64,000 nucleotides of DNA from Monocercomonoides exilis (Eukaryota; Preaxostyla; Oxymonadida; Polymastigidae), in the NCBI GenBank assembly GCA_001643675.2, contig LSRY02000004.1, positions 874,001-938,000 on the forward strand. Direction: 5' to 3'. The notes under the pieces are model-generated. The model searched no databases, was not told where the DNA came from, and was given only the letters and a program-made list of their open reading frames with translations. Below are positions 12,096-23,300 of the stretch, piece by piece (positions within the stretch are counted from its first letter, which is position 1; every line of letters begins with the position of its first letter). A program made the position numbers and the translations under genes.

Positions 12096-12479
12096 CTATC
12101 TTCTTTCTCTGAAAACTTTACTCTTTGGAAGCTTGTGTTTTATAATCTTTCAAATGCATCTGAGATTAATCATGGAAAAAAGGAAGATAGTAAATATTCC
12201 AACAATTATCTTATTAATATCGATAACAATTTAAAAATAAAAAATATAAACACTTTTAAATGTTGTTTTATCTGTCAACGCATCGTTTGTAACATCCGCA
12301 ATTGTGCGTACATTTGTGTTTTGTTAAAACATTGAATTTTAATAAAATAACTTCATAATAAACAATATATGTGAAAATTCTATTATCCAAACAATAAAAA
12401 TATTATACACTCTTTGAATATTGCATTGTGAAGTTGTCCTGAACTTTGCAAAGCCAGGAAATTGTGATTTTAATTCTAA

Positions 12480-12661
12480 ATGATCTTGATGAAAATATTA
12501 TGGGTTGCAAAAAATCAAATTTTTGTGAAAATTTTCATGATTGAATTTCGAAATTTCCCTCCTTGAATCGCTTAGTTAAATTATGTAGAATAACGCCATT
12601 ATATTTATATTTTGAAAAAATGCAAACTGAAAGTGGTACGATTTACACCTATGCCTTAATT
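12480..12661 (-). repeat. Right arm of the inverted repeat
   Basis: 12609-12655 is the exact reverse complement of 8093-8139. Weaker similarity extends inward to about 12500. Together with the left arm it encloses both pseudogenes and the candidate RNA. Confidence 0.75.
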
Positions 12662-12699
12662 GCTTTGAACAAAAACAAGCTTTAACTTCTGTATTTTCC

Positions 12700-13060
12700 C
12701 CTTCATTCACATAAAAAGTTGAATGAAATCCAATGTGAATGCAGCTATTTTTTATTGAATTTGAGTGGTTATTTTTGATATCATAACTTTATTCAAAGTC
12801 TTTTCTCTTCAAAAGTTAAATTTTCTTTGTGGAGAATTTTTTCATTCAAATGAATGAAGCGTTATAATAATTTCCAAAAATTATGTTTACGACACAGTAC
12901 TTGATAAATCTGCCATCATTTGGAGATTTGATTTCATGGTGTTCATTAATCAATATTCAAAGAGTATTTGCAAACAAAATTTTTTCACAGAAAAAATATG
13001 AATTCATAAATAATCACACATATGAGAAATTTTGAGTTTTCAAACATTAGAAAAAATGCA
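12700..13060 (+). repeat. Dispersed AT-rich repeat, copy at 12.8 kb
   Basis: It shares ordered words with 54090-54400: a TTTTTGATATCATAACTTT-like block, TTTTTCATTCAAATGAA, GTGTTCATTAATCAATATTC (versus GTGTTCATTTATCAACATTC) and ATGAATTCATAAATAAT. Parts of the same series occur near 7.06-7.55 kb. No coding capacity. Confidence 0.55.
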
Positions 13061-13390
13061 TTGAGCCACACACACATTTGCAATTTTTTTTGATTAACTT
13101 TTTAATTATTACTGTAAATCAATCACCATGGACGAAGACTCGAGCCAAATTGACAGCATCCATCTTGCCAATTATTAGGAAATGATTCAGAATCGTGTTC
13201 AACATAGAAATCATGCCTTTTGTAATCAAATGATTTTTTATCAAACGCTAATGAGTGGAATGCAGAAGTTGATTAAATGTGTAAACTTATTATCACAGCA
13301 GGAGAAGATTGAGTATCTTCTTCTACGGAAGAATCTTTAAAATAATAATTTTCAATTCCTTCCTGATAACACCATTTTGTTATACACCAC
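13061..13390. other. AT-rich spacer, no gene seen
   Basis: No credible frame on either strand. It separates the dispersed repeat from the TTTTC microsatellite. Confidence 0.5.
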
Positions 13391-13406
13391 CTTTTTTTTT
13401 CTTTCT

Positions 13407-13443
<37 letters not shown>

Positions 13444-13495
13444 CTTTTCTTTTCTTTTCTTTTCTTTTCTTTTCTTTTTCTTTTTCTTTTTTTTT
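13391..13495 (+). repeat. TTTTC pentanucleotide microsatellite
   Basis: About a dozen uninterrupted TTTTC units sit at the centre, flanked by impure T/C runs. The minus-strand Lys-rich frame across it is an artefact of the repeat. Confidence 0.95.
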
Positions 13496-14024
13496 AATCC
13501 CTTGAAAACTGTTCCTTCTGAACTATGGGAATTGGAAAAAAATATCATTGAACATCGAAAATGCATTTTGAATGACCAGTTTATTCTTTATCAACCTAGA
13601 AACATTGAATTCAAATCACAATGTTTTTGACTATTCAGAAAACAAGAGGAATCCAAATGGAACTAAGACAAATAATTTTAAAGTTCCTTTTATATTTTTC
13701 ACGTCCAAGTTTTATTTTTGCACGTAAAAAAAGAGAAAAAGCAAAAAGATACAAATATATGTGTATTTTTTGAATAAATAATCAAATTTATTCATTTCAA
13801 AAATTTGAATCATTTTGCTTAAACAAAACAATCGGATATTTGTTAACTTTGGTAAAAAAAAAGAAAACAAAACTTTCTTTGAATAAAAACAAAATGTTTT
13901 ATTTGTTTTCAAAATTAAACAAGAAGAGCAAATTCCACAATTTGTCGCTCTCAATGAACAATGCAATCTTTATTGAGGGAACGAAAAAATAACTTAGTCT
14001 TTGTTTTGTGAATGGATAGATGAA
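13496..14024. other. AT-rich spacer downstream of the coiled-coil gene
   Basis: No supported gene. An 84-codon minus frame at 13712-13966 is Phe/Lys/Cys-rich with no motif. The right end is the 3' flank of the coiled-coil gene that stops at 14025. Confidence 0.5.
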
Positions 14025-14618
14025 TTACTTTTTTTCCATCGTTTTTGCGTTGATAAGTAATTTTAATTCGCTAATTGCATCATTAATTTCCTCTCCAACT
14101 TCACCCATTTCTTTTGTTAATCTATTAATTTCTTCGTTATTTTTATGTGCGTCCAAGTCGTTGATAATTAATTCGTGAAGTTTTGTCATCTAAAAACCAA
14201 AAAGAAAAAAGGGAAAAAAAAAATATTCCAAAAACGGTTTTCAGAAGCATACCATTGGCAGTCTTCTTTTTTCTCCATCTTGAATTTGTTCTATCAAATC
14301 CACAACTTCAGTTTCTCCCTTTTCAGCAAGTTTTTCTTTAATTTCTTTCAGCTCTTGAGATAAACTCATAAACATCTCAGCCTGATTTTTCATCTTTCGT
14401 TTGTATTCACTTTCATTTCTTGAACTTATAAAATCCTTTAGTGAAGTGTTTATTTCATTGGAAACGCTAATTCGTTGTTCTGTGAAAATAAACACAACGG
14501 CGCACAATATCAAAAAGGCTCTCTTCCTTCAGAACAAACATTTCAAACCCTGCAACGTGCAAAAATCCGACAAAAGATTTTTCAATGGATATGAATCAAT
14601 TTCACTTTTATCAATCAT
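14025..14618 (-). CDS. Small three-exon coiled-coil protein, unknown function
   Basis: Exons are 14618-14549, 14479-14253 and 14189-14025, giving 153 residues. The introns are 69 nt (GTTTGA..CACAG) and 63 nt (GTATGC..TTTAG). Splicing joins phases exactly: CAG-G plus AA gives Gln-Glu at the first junction, and an ATG codon falls on each side of the second. The product starts MIDKSEIDSYPLKNLL and then is almost entirely helical and charged, with heptad-like spacing (EMFMSLSQELKEIKEKLAEK, later EEINRLTKEMGEVGEEIND). There is no transmembrane segment or signal peptide. It could be a subunit of a cytoskeletal, kinetochore or tethering complex, but nothing identifies which. It is divergent from the lipase gene 189 bp away, suggesting a shared promoter region. 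Confidence 0.75.
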
Positions 14619-14807
14619 GAATAATTGAATATTTTATATTATACATAATTGAGATCGATTATTCAATTAGAAAGATAAGAATCTGAAATTTGAAAAAATA
14701 AAAAGAAATGAAATTGAAGACTCGATACATCAATGATTCAATATTTTTAAAAAATAATATAAAACTGAAGAATACTTGAAAATTCGATACCATAAAAAGT
14801 GTATTTG
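14619..14807. promoter_or_regulatory. Divergent intergenic promoter region
   Basis: 189 bp separates the ATG of the coiled-coil gene (minus) from the ATG of the lipase gene (plus), so both promoters must lie here. It is very AT-rich. TAATTGAAT near its left end recurs inverted as ATTCAATTA about 30 bases on. No TATA-like or other known element can be claimed. Confidence 0.5.
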
Positions 14808-16361
14808 ATGCAAGTTTTACTTCTTGTCGGGCTTGTAGTTTCGTTGTTGAACGAACTGCCCCTCGGAAGTTCACAAGGAGTATCTAAAAATTCTAAAAGT
14901 CATGATCGGAATGACCTCACACCTGTAATTTTGATGCCAGGTTTCTTGAATTATAGAATTTTGTTTTTTGGATATACTTCAAAACTATTGCAGGATTGGG
15001 GGGAAGCAGAATAGAGTATAAAAAGAAAAATAGCACAAAGTGGAAAATGCTTTGGCTAGATGTATTTCGCATCTTGCCAATGCATATTCCTGAATACGCC
15101 AGACAACTCACGCCTGTGTACGACCCTATAAATGATACGTTTACATCTCAACCGGATATAGATACACGACCGTATGATTATGGAGGCGTTGGGGTATGAT
15201 TTTCATTTGTTGATGATATTGACTTTAAAGAAAATGAATTCTTTATTGTTGAAGGGAGTGAGGTACTTAAATGGTTTAGGAAAAAACATTTCAGGCTACT
15301 TTTCGGTATTGCTTAAAGCAATGGAAAAAGAAGGATACGTCGCTGGTCAAACCGTTTTCGGTGCTCCTGTATGATTCTTTCAAAATTCTTCAGCTTTTTC
15401 CATAACTTTTTCCCTCTTTTCATTTGATTAGTTTGATTGGAGACTTGCAAACGCAAAACAAATTCTTACAAACGGCATGGCCGAATCGCTTAAGGAACTT
15501 GTGGAACATGCATCATTTGTTAATCAGGGGAAAAAAGTTCATCTCGTTGGCCATAGTATGGGGGCTACATTCATTCATCAGTTTTTGATGCACTTCGTTT
15601 CGGAGGAATGGAAAAATAGATATGTCGAATCGTTTATAAGTATAAATGGCCCGTATGGAGGGTCTTTTGAAGCATTTGCTCATTTGGCGTCACCTCATAG
15701 ATGGGGCTCAAGCCCTGTTTCAGCCAAATTGCTGCACAAAATCACGCAAACACTCGGAGGAATTTATTGGATGCTTCCAAATTCCAATGCATTTGCAAAG
15801 GATAAAGTGATTGCGAAGGTTCCAAATGCCAACATGGTTATTACACTTGATAATATGACATCAACATGGTCGGTTAGCAACAGATCGACTATTCTGCGGG
15901 CTGTTGAGAGCACATTGCAGGCTACAACGGGGCTGGATGCTCTTCATTTGCCTACTCATATTTTCTATTCCAACGGATATCGAACAATGAACGAACTGGT
16001 ATTTGAAGGGCCTGAGGATTCTTGGTGGACTAAAGAAAGCAAATCTACATCAACGACTGATGGAGATGGGACTGTGCCAATTGAATCTCTGAAATGTGTG
16101 CACTTGTTTTATCACAGTTTTCATTTTATTAGCTGTTTTTTCTTTTCTTTTCTTTTTCTATTTTTTGCTCTTTTTGAATATTTGGTTATATTTATGACTT
16201 ATACAGCACCTTTACGTTGGAAAGACGAGCAGATTGAAATCGTCACCGAACATCTCATTGAACATGCATCTCACATTTCAGTTCTCCACAAGCCCCAACT
16301 CGTAGCCGAAGTTATGGATATAATTTTGGAAACTTTAAAAAAAAAGGATAAAAATTTCTGA
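14808..16361 (+). CDS. LCAT-family lipase/acyltransferase (PLA2G15/LCAT-like)
   Basis: Five exons: 14808-14940, 14994-15193, 15255-15368, 15432-16095 and 16207-16361, giving 421 residues, the usual size for this family. It has an N-terminal signal peptide (MQVLLLVGLVVSLL), then LTPVILMPG-LGGSRIEY, the family oxyanion/N-terminal motif rebuilt across intron 1. GVRYLNGLG follows across intron 2 and GAP-FDWR across intron 3. The nucleophile motif is GHSMG (Ser about 191), the acid is in DGDGTVP (Asp about 361) and the His is in ASHISVL (about 393), so the triad is complete. The family hydrolyses phospholipids or transfers acyl groups in lysosomal or secreted compartments. Introns are 53, 61, 63 and 111 nt. 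The ATG at 14808 is preferred to an upstream in-frame GTG. The exact acceptor at 15254 could instead lie a little upstream. Confidence 0.88.
16096..16206 (+). other. 111-nt intron in frame with the lipase, no stop
   Basis: It starts GTGTGC, has a long pyrimidine tract and ends TACAG. Its length is divisible by three and it contains no stop, so an unspliced transcript reads through and adds 37 mostly Phe/hydrophobic residues between Lys-370 and the catalytic His region. Splicing gives LKSPLRWKDEQ, as expected for the family. Confidence 0.75.
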
Positions 16362-17342
16362 ACTTTTGTTTTTGCTTTAAAATGATTTGTTGACTTTACT
16401 GTGAATTGCGTTGGATTTATCGTAAAGTCATAAATATTTGATTTTCATTTTTCACATCTTAATTACTTCATCATAATTCTTTGTTTTTTAACGTCAAAGT
16501 GCTTTTCAAATGATTTTTATGTATTTTTTAGTTTTACAATCTTTTTTAAGCATTTTAACCACTTTTATAAGAGTATTTTTTTATAAAGTCTTATATATTC
16601 AAAATTTTATTCGATATCAACTTAGAATTTTGCAATTCATTTTATTTCTAAGTATGTATATATTTTTGTTGTAAATGCATTATTCCCAATCACTTCTTTT
16701 ATAAAATGAAGGAAAAAGCATTTTAGAATATGTAGAATAATGCAATATTTTCGATGATTTTTCATTAGTAATAAAAATTTTCGTTTTTTCCAAATTCGTT
16801 TGTTTGTACCAGTTTTACTATACACGAGAAAGAAAAAATATTTCCTTTAAGATAAATTTGAAAAAATGAAATCTTTGAATCGAATATTCGCTTAAAAATG
16901 ACCTGTTTTATTTTATTTTTATTTTCGATCTGTTGTTTAAGAAAATATTCAAGATAAGTATTTCTTTATAATTCAAAACCATATTTTAAAACTTCAAAAA
17001 TAAATCAAAGAAGTTTCTGCAGAAATTATTAATGGCTTTTTCACTCATACACAATGATAAATATCTTTCAAAAAAAAAAAGGAAAAGTGACAAATAACTT
17101 TCCTTATGAGAAAAAAACACAAAACGTCAATAATTATTACCACTTCATTTTCATTATGTATCTTGCATTATTTTCGTAATAATATTGATAAAAATATAAT
17201 TAACGAATAATTTAACAAATGTTTTGAAAAACAATATTCAAAAGGCTTTGCAGATCGTCCCATATCTCTGTTTTTATTTTCGTTTAATAAATAAAGGGTG
17301 CAGGAATTTTTAATTTTTTGTTTTTTCAAAGCATCCGCATCC
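16362..17342. other. AT-rich spacer between lipase and receptor genes
   Basis: No coding or RNA signal is seen. It contains an A10 run near 17070. It must hold the 3' end of the lipase transcript and the promoter of the receptor gene at 17343. Confidence 0.5.
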
Positions 17343-20300
17343 ATGGTGAGGTGCTCCACCAGCGAAAAAGCTATATTTAATTTTTTTGCATTGTTATTTC
17401 TTGTTGTCCACAGCTGCAGTTGCAGAGACATTGCTGAAAATCGATTTCAACAAATATGCGATGAGGAGAAGCAGAAAGGCGAGATGAGCATTTCAGATGA
17501 AAAAGGAACGGATAACAACATCTTTTCAATTCGAAGGGAGGTGATTGGGAATGTAGCTTGCAATCTGTTGTGTTGTGCTCACACAAGTCTGAATATCATC
17601 AACACCTCGTTGTGTGTGAGCCATCTCACCATGGAACCTCTCAGCGACTATGCATTCCTCACTGCCCAACACCACTCAGCTGCCACCATCTGCTCCTCCA
17701 CTTGCACCATCCACCCACTTTCCCTCAATAACAACCACCACCACAACCACTGCCCCCTCTTCCTCTCTGCACATGCCTCCATTGCCCTCACAAACTTCTC
17801 CCTCATCACCCACCAACCTGCCATCTTCTCCTTCCCACTCTTCTCCATCCCAAACAATCTCCTCCCACATGCCCACTCCCCAATCACTACCTCCTTCTCC
17901 ATCTCCCACTCCTCCTTCTCCTCCTTCATCCCCCTCATCCAGCCCTTCCTTTTTTCTCCTTTATCATCCTCTTCTTCTTCCCTTCTTCATCTCCATCTCC
18001 AAATCCATCTCGATATCCATCTCTCAAGCACACTCTTCACAAATATCACCACTGCACCACAATCCACACACACCATTCCTGTCAAACCCACACACCCACA
18101 CAACTCAATAACCACCACCACCACAAATTCCACTTCCACCAACACCTACACCAATACAATCCCCTCCTTCTCTCTTCACTCATCTCTATCCATCCACTCA
18201 ACCATCTTCCTCCACACCCACAATCCCATCGATGGTGCCATCTTCCCAAATCTCAACAGTCCTTCCACTTCTCTCACTTCATTCAACACCTCTTTCCACC
18301 ACCAAACACGATCTTCACCAAATGCTGCAGAGGTTCATATTGGAACTGAAACTGACAGAAAGAGACCAGGAAGATTGGATTCATTCGATTTGAACAGTCA
18401 TTGCTTCGAATGGTGCACATGGGAAAATTCAAATAGTAGCTCTTTATTTGGTGGTGCTCTTCAAGTTAACTGCCCAAATGCAAATCTCACTATCACTTCT
18501 TGTTTATTTAACAATTGTTCTTGTAAAGGTGAAATGGCAGGCGGAGCGTTGTTCTGTCAAAATTTGTCAAATATCAACATCGCTAAATCCAATTTCTCAA
18601 TTTGTTCTGCTGCTCATGGAGGAGCAGTGGCTTCATGGGGTCCTCAATCAAATTCTGTTTGGACTTTCTCAGAAAACAGAGTTGAAAATTGTTCAATATC
18701 AGGTTGGTGCGGAACTGGTTGGTATTTCAGGCTCAATAACATGACCTCTGATGGCCAATTCCTGTTTTCCAGATGCAAATGTATTTCAATTTCTGGTGGT
18801 AATTCGACTGGTTCTTTAACATTTTATAATCCTCCAGGAACCAAACCAAATCAATTTTTGGTTAATGATTGTCAGTTCATAAATAACAAATTGAAAAGTT
18901 CATCAACTTCCTATAGTGGTGCTGCGCTATGTTACATAAATACTTTCACTTGGATGAGTGGAGCAAAATTAATTGGATTTTGTTTTTTTGATGGTAACAC
19001 AGCGACAAATGGTCAAGGAAACGACGTGTTCTTCGGTGGAAGCAGCATCGCACAATCTCCGTTCGAGAATTGCGGCTCAACAACACCATCAAAAAGAGTC
19101 TGGAACAACAATACGGCAGATAACACCGAGTACAACAGCTGGCTCCCCCTCATTAGTCAGAACAAAATCGTTGCCAACAGTGGTATTGATACAGATGCCT
19201 GTGGCAGACAAGGGCAAACTCCTTGTGCCACCATTGAATATGCTCTTGCTGGCTTCGCTCTCTTTCAAGATGCTTCACTTACCCTACTCATCTCGATTTT
19301 CACTCCTTCTCAAGCACTCACTTTCGTCGCTTCAAACACAAAAATCACAGGAAATGGCACAGATGCCACCATCATCGCCTCCAGTGGAATTCAACAACCA
19401 AATTCTTCTTTATCTCCCTCAACGACTTCTTCACAAGATCTATCTGCCACTTCTGCTCTCTTCCAACAGACCCAGGGTTCCCTCACAGTCTCTGCCCTCG
19501 CCATCGCCCACAACTCCACAAACCAAATCACACCCATCCTCTTCCACCTCTCCGATAACTCCCCTTCCCTCAACCTCAACACAACCACCATCACCGGAAC
19601 AACCTCCACACCAATCACCACACCTCTCTTCTTCATCGCTGCTGGCTCCCTCGCCCTCAACCACACAGCAATCACCAGTCTCGCCCTCAACAACCCCAGC
19701 ATCTTCCACCTCGCCTCCCTCACCGCTCCCCTCGCCCTCAACTCCTCCAACATCACTCACATCACCTCCACTGCCACACACGCCAGCTGTGTCCTTTCCA
19801 CTTCCACCTCCCCTGCCCTCTCCATCTCCCTCGCCAACTGCACCATCACCAACATCAACTCAGCTCCACAAAACCAACAGACTGCAACCAATGGCGGGTG
19901 CATCTCATTCGCCTCATCTGCCTCTGACAATACGTTTACTGTGAGTGACACCACCTTCTCCACCTGCTCTGTGAGCGAGGATACAAGTTCTGGAGGAAGA
20001 GGCGGTGCTCTCATGATCGAGTACAAGGATGATTCAGAAGTGTCATCCACAACCTTTTCCATCACCAATATCGTGTTTTCAGCCAACAAGGCCAGCGTCG
20101 GAAGAGATCTGTATTTTGTGTGTGAATCCCTTGTCGCTTCTGTGAAAGAGCCCTTGTTCGCCTTCATGAGAAGCATCACTGAAAAAGACAACTCGGTTGT
20201 TGGACATGACAGAACAGATGCATTTGGTGATTGGGATGTCGACTTATTCATATTTCTCAATGGATACTTTGCTGACTCAGTGTATGTTGATGGAATATCA

Positions 20301-23300
20301 GGAGTGGAAGAGGTGTATTGCGGTCTGGAAAAAGCACCTTGTAAGAATGTGAACTACGGAATGGGTCATTTGAAGAAAACGCTGAATGTTAAAGAAGAGA
20401 TTATTGTAATTTCAAATTCGTTGGTGACTGGATGCGTGGATGTTGGCAGAATGTGCATAAAGGCAAAAACTGAGACAACTGTGCAGATTGAATGCCAAAC
20501 AGAAGTGAGTGGATCTGAAGAGGAATGTATTCTGAAATCTGCATTACTCACCAAAATGGAGTTCATTGGGATTGTTGTTCCATCGAGTTTTAACAGAACA
20601 ATCTCAGCAGTGATTGAATCAAGCACTCAAAATGGCGAGTTGCACATGAAGAACTGCGCAATGAGCGTGATTGGAGGGAAGCAAAACACTATAAGATTTT
20701 CCTTGATCAAATCAACAGGAAAGATGGTTGAATTGGAGTTTGTCACGATTTCAGATGTGAAATCATCAGTCTCGCTATTTTCATTTTCTCTTTCATCTGC
20801 TAATGCGAATGAAGGAGAGAATGAGCAGGAATATAAAGTGAAATTGTTGAATTGCACGTTGAAAGGATTGGAAATCGATGGAAGTGGAGAAGCAGCAGTG
20901 TTTGGAGGAAACATGGGGGTTGAGATGGCAATAAATCGAAGCAAGATAGAAGGGGCATTATCAGAAAAGAGCAAAGAAGGAGGAGCACTGAAAATAGTGT
21001 TGAATGAAGGAGGATATGTGGCACTTGATTATAGTTCATTTACCGGATGTGTTTGTGAGAATATGAGTGAGGGAGGAAAAGGTGGAGGGATATATCTGGA
21101 TTGCAGTTCAAATGAAGAAGGATTTCAGCTCTCATCAATAACGTTTTCGGGGTGCTCAGCAACAGTTGGGAAGAACATGTTTGTGATGAGTGGGAATCTT
21201 GTAATTACCGTGAATACAGAGCGTTTCGCATTTGATTGCACGGATTACAAGGATGATGGGAATGCATTTGTTGGGGAAGATGGGATTTATGGGGAAATGG
21301 ATCTTCGAGTGTTTCTTGTTTCTTTGAAGTGGATAGATGTGTCTGTGTCGACTGGTGGGCATGACGCGTTGGGATGTGGAAGTGAAAAATTCCCATGTGA
21401 ATCGATGAAAAGTGGAATTGACCACATTGACAGAAGTGGAACGGAAGGAGAAAGGAAAGTGAAAGTGAGGGATGAAGGGACAATTGAAGATATTTATTCT
21501 TTCACAGATGCACTTGCGATTGATGGGTGTGTGAATGAAGGAGATGAAACCAAACACAAGCCTATTCATTTTGAAAGAGCAATCAAAGGGAATTCTGAAT
21601 CGACTTCATCTGTTATTTCATTAACTGCCTCACTCAGCTTGTTGTCTTTGAAGTTACAGATTCCAAGTCAATTTGTACCAAGCATGAATTCCTTGATCTC
21701 ATCGAGTGGAGTTCTTCACCTTGAAAACTGTTTATTTGAGATCCAATCATCAACAGATATTGTTCAATATGCATTGATATCCACAACCAGTGGAAGTTGC
21801 ACATTAAAGGGATGCAGTTTGTCAGATTGTTCATTTATCAAATCACCAATGGTGATGGCTTCTTCTGTTTTATTTGAGAGCAACAACTTTTCACACATTG
21901 AGAATACAGGCAGCAAAGAAGGAGGCGTTGCAAATATCGCATTGAAAGATGAAGAAGAATTGGTGATGAAATCAACAAATGCATCATCGTGTTCACTTTC
22001 ATCAGGCAATGGAAAAGGAGGGTTCTTGTATTTGGATTGTCAAGAATGTTTGAATGAGAAGCCATTTGTTATTGATGTTGGCCTCACTTTTGAGAACAAC
22101 AAAGCAGCCATTGGAAAGAATGTGTTCATTTTGGGAAAGGATTTTAATAATTCAGTGACAAACAATACATTCAAATTTGATTATTCTGCAATGAAGGACG
22201 ATAAAACTCTGTTTGTAGGAAGTGATAGCAATCATCAAGAAAAGGATTTGTTCGTATTCCTCATTCCATTCAGCTCATTTGAGATATTTATCTCATCAGA
22301 AGGATTTGATGTTGCACGTTGTGGAAGTGAGGAAGAACCATGCTTCACAATGTGGAAAGGGATGAAAAATATGATAGAAGGAGAAGGAAATAAAACAGTA
22401 CAAATAACAGGATCAACAACAATTCGAGATTCATTCAACATGTCCAATTATCAGATTAAAAAAAGTGTGAAGATGGGAGAAGAAGATACAAAAGCAATAT
22501 TGTATTTTGAAAAAGCAATTGGAAGTCAACTGGAATATTTTATGGAAAATTATAATCATCTTGAATTGATGAATATCCAACTGCAACTGGCATCTGGGTT
22601 TGACAACTCAGCCAAAACAATTATTTCCAACAAAAATGGAGAATTGGTGATAACTGGATGTTCGTTCCATTCAGATGCAGAAGTGAACAATGGATTTGAT
22701 TGTGTATTTGTGGATGTGATTGGAGGAAGTGTGGATGTGAATGATTTGTCGATGGAATCGTGCAATGTTGGAAATAGCATTTTTGCGATTAACAATACTG
22801 GAGTTTCTTGCCATTTGATGAATGTTCGAGTGGAATCGTTGAATGAAAGTGGAGGTTGCATTTTATCAATCAAGAAATCTGAAACAACAACAAAAACAAA
22901 TGAAGAAGGAATAAATCTTGTGATTGAGAAATCATCATTTTCAGGGGTGAAGAGAAGTGACAATGGAGCAAGCGTTTTGGAGTCAAAAAGCGAGAAAAAG
23001 ATATGTTTGGTTGTGAATGAGAGCGACATTACAGAAGGCAAGACAGAATTGAGTGAAAAAGGAGGAGCAGTATTCTTCACATTGGGAATGTTTGGATCAA
23101 TGAAGATGATTGACTCAACAATCACTCATTGCAGCTGCAGCAACAGCACAGGAAGAGGAGGAGGACTGTATCTGGCAACAAAAGAAAGAGGAGGATTAAA
23201 TTTCACATTTGTGGGGATGAAATTCAGTTCAAATACAGCAAAAGTGGGGAATGATATTTTCATTGAATGCTTCAACATTTCTTCTCAAATCAATGAAAGT

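Noticed and set aside
13273-13566. 97-codon Lys-rich minus-strand protein
   Set aside because: Its bulk is the translated TTTTC microsatellite.
17298-17342. Upstream GTG start of the first receptor
   Set aside because: The ATG at 17343 gives a clean signal peptide right after it; the extension adds an implausible leader.
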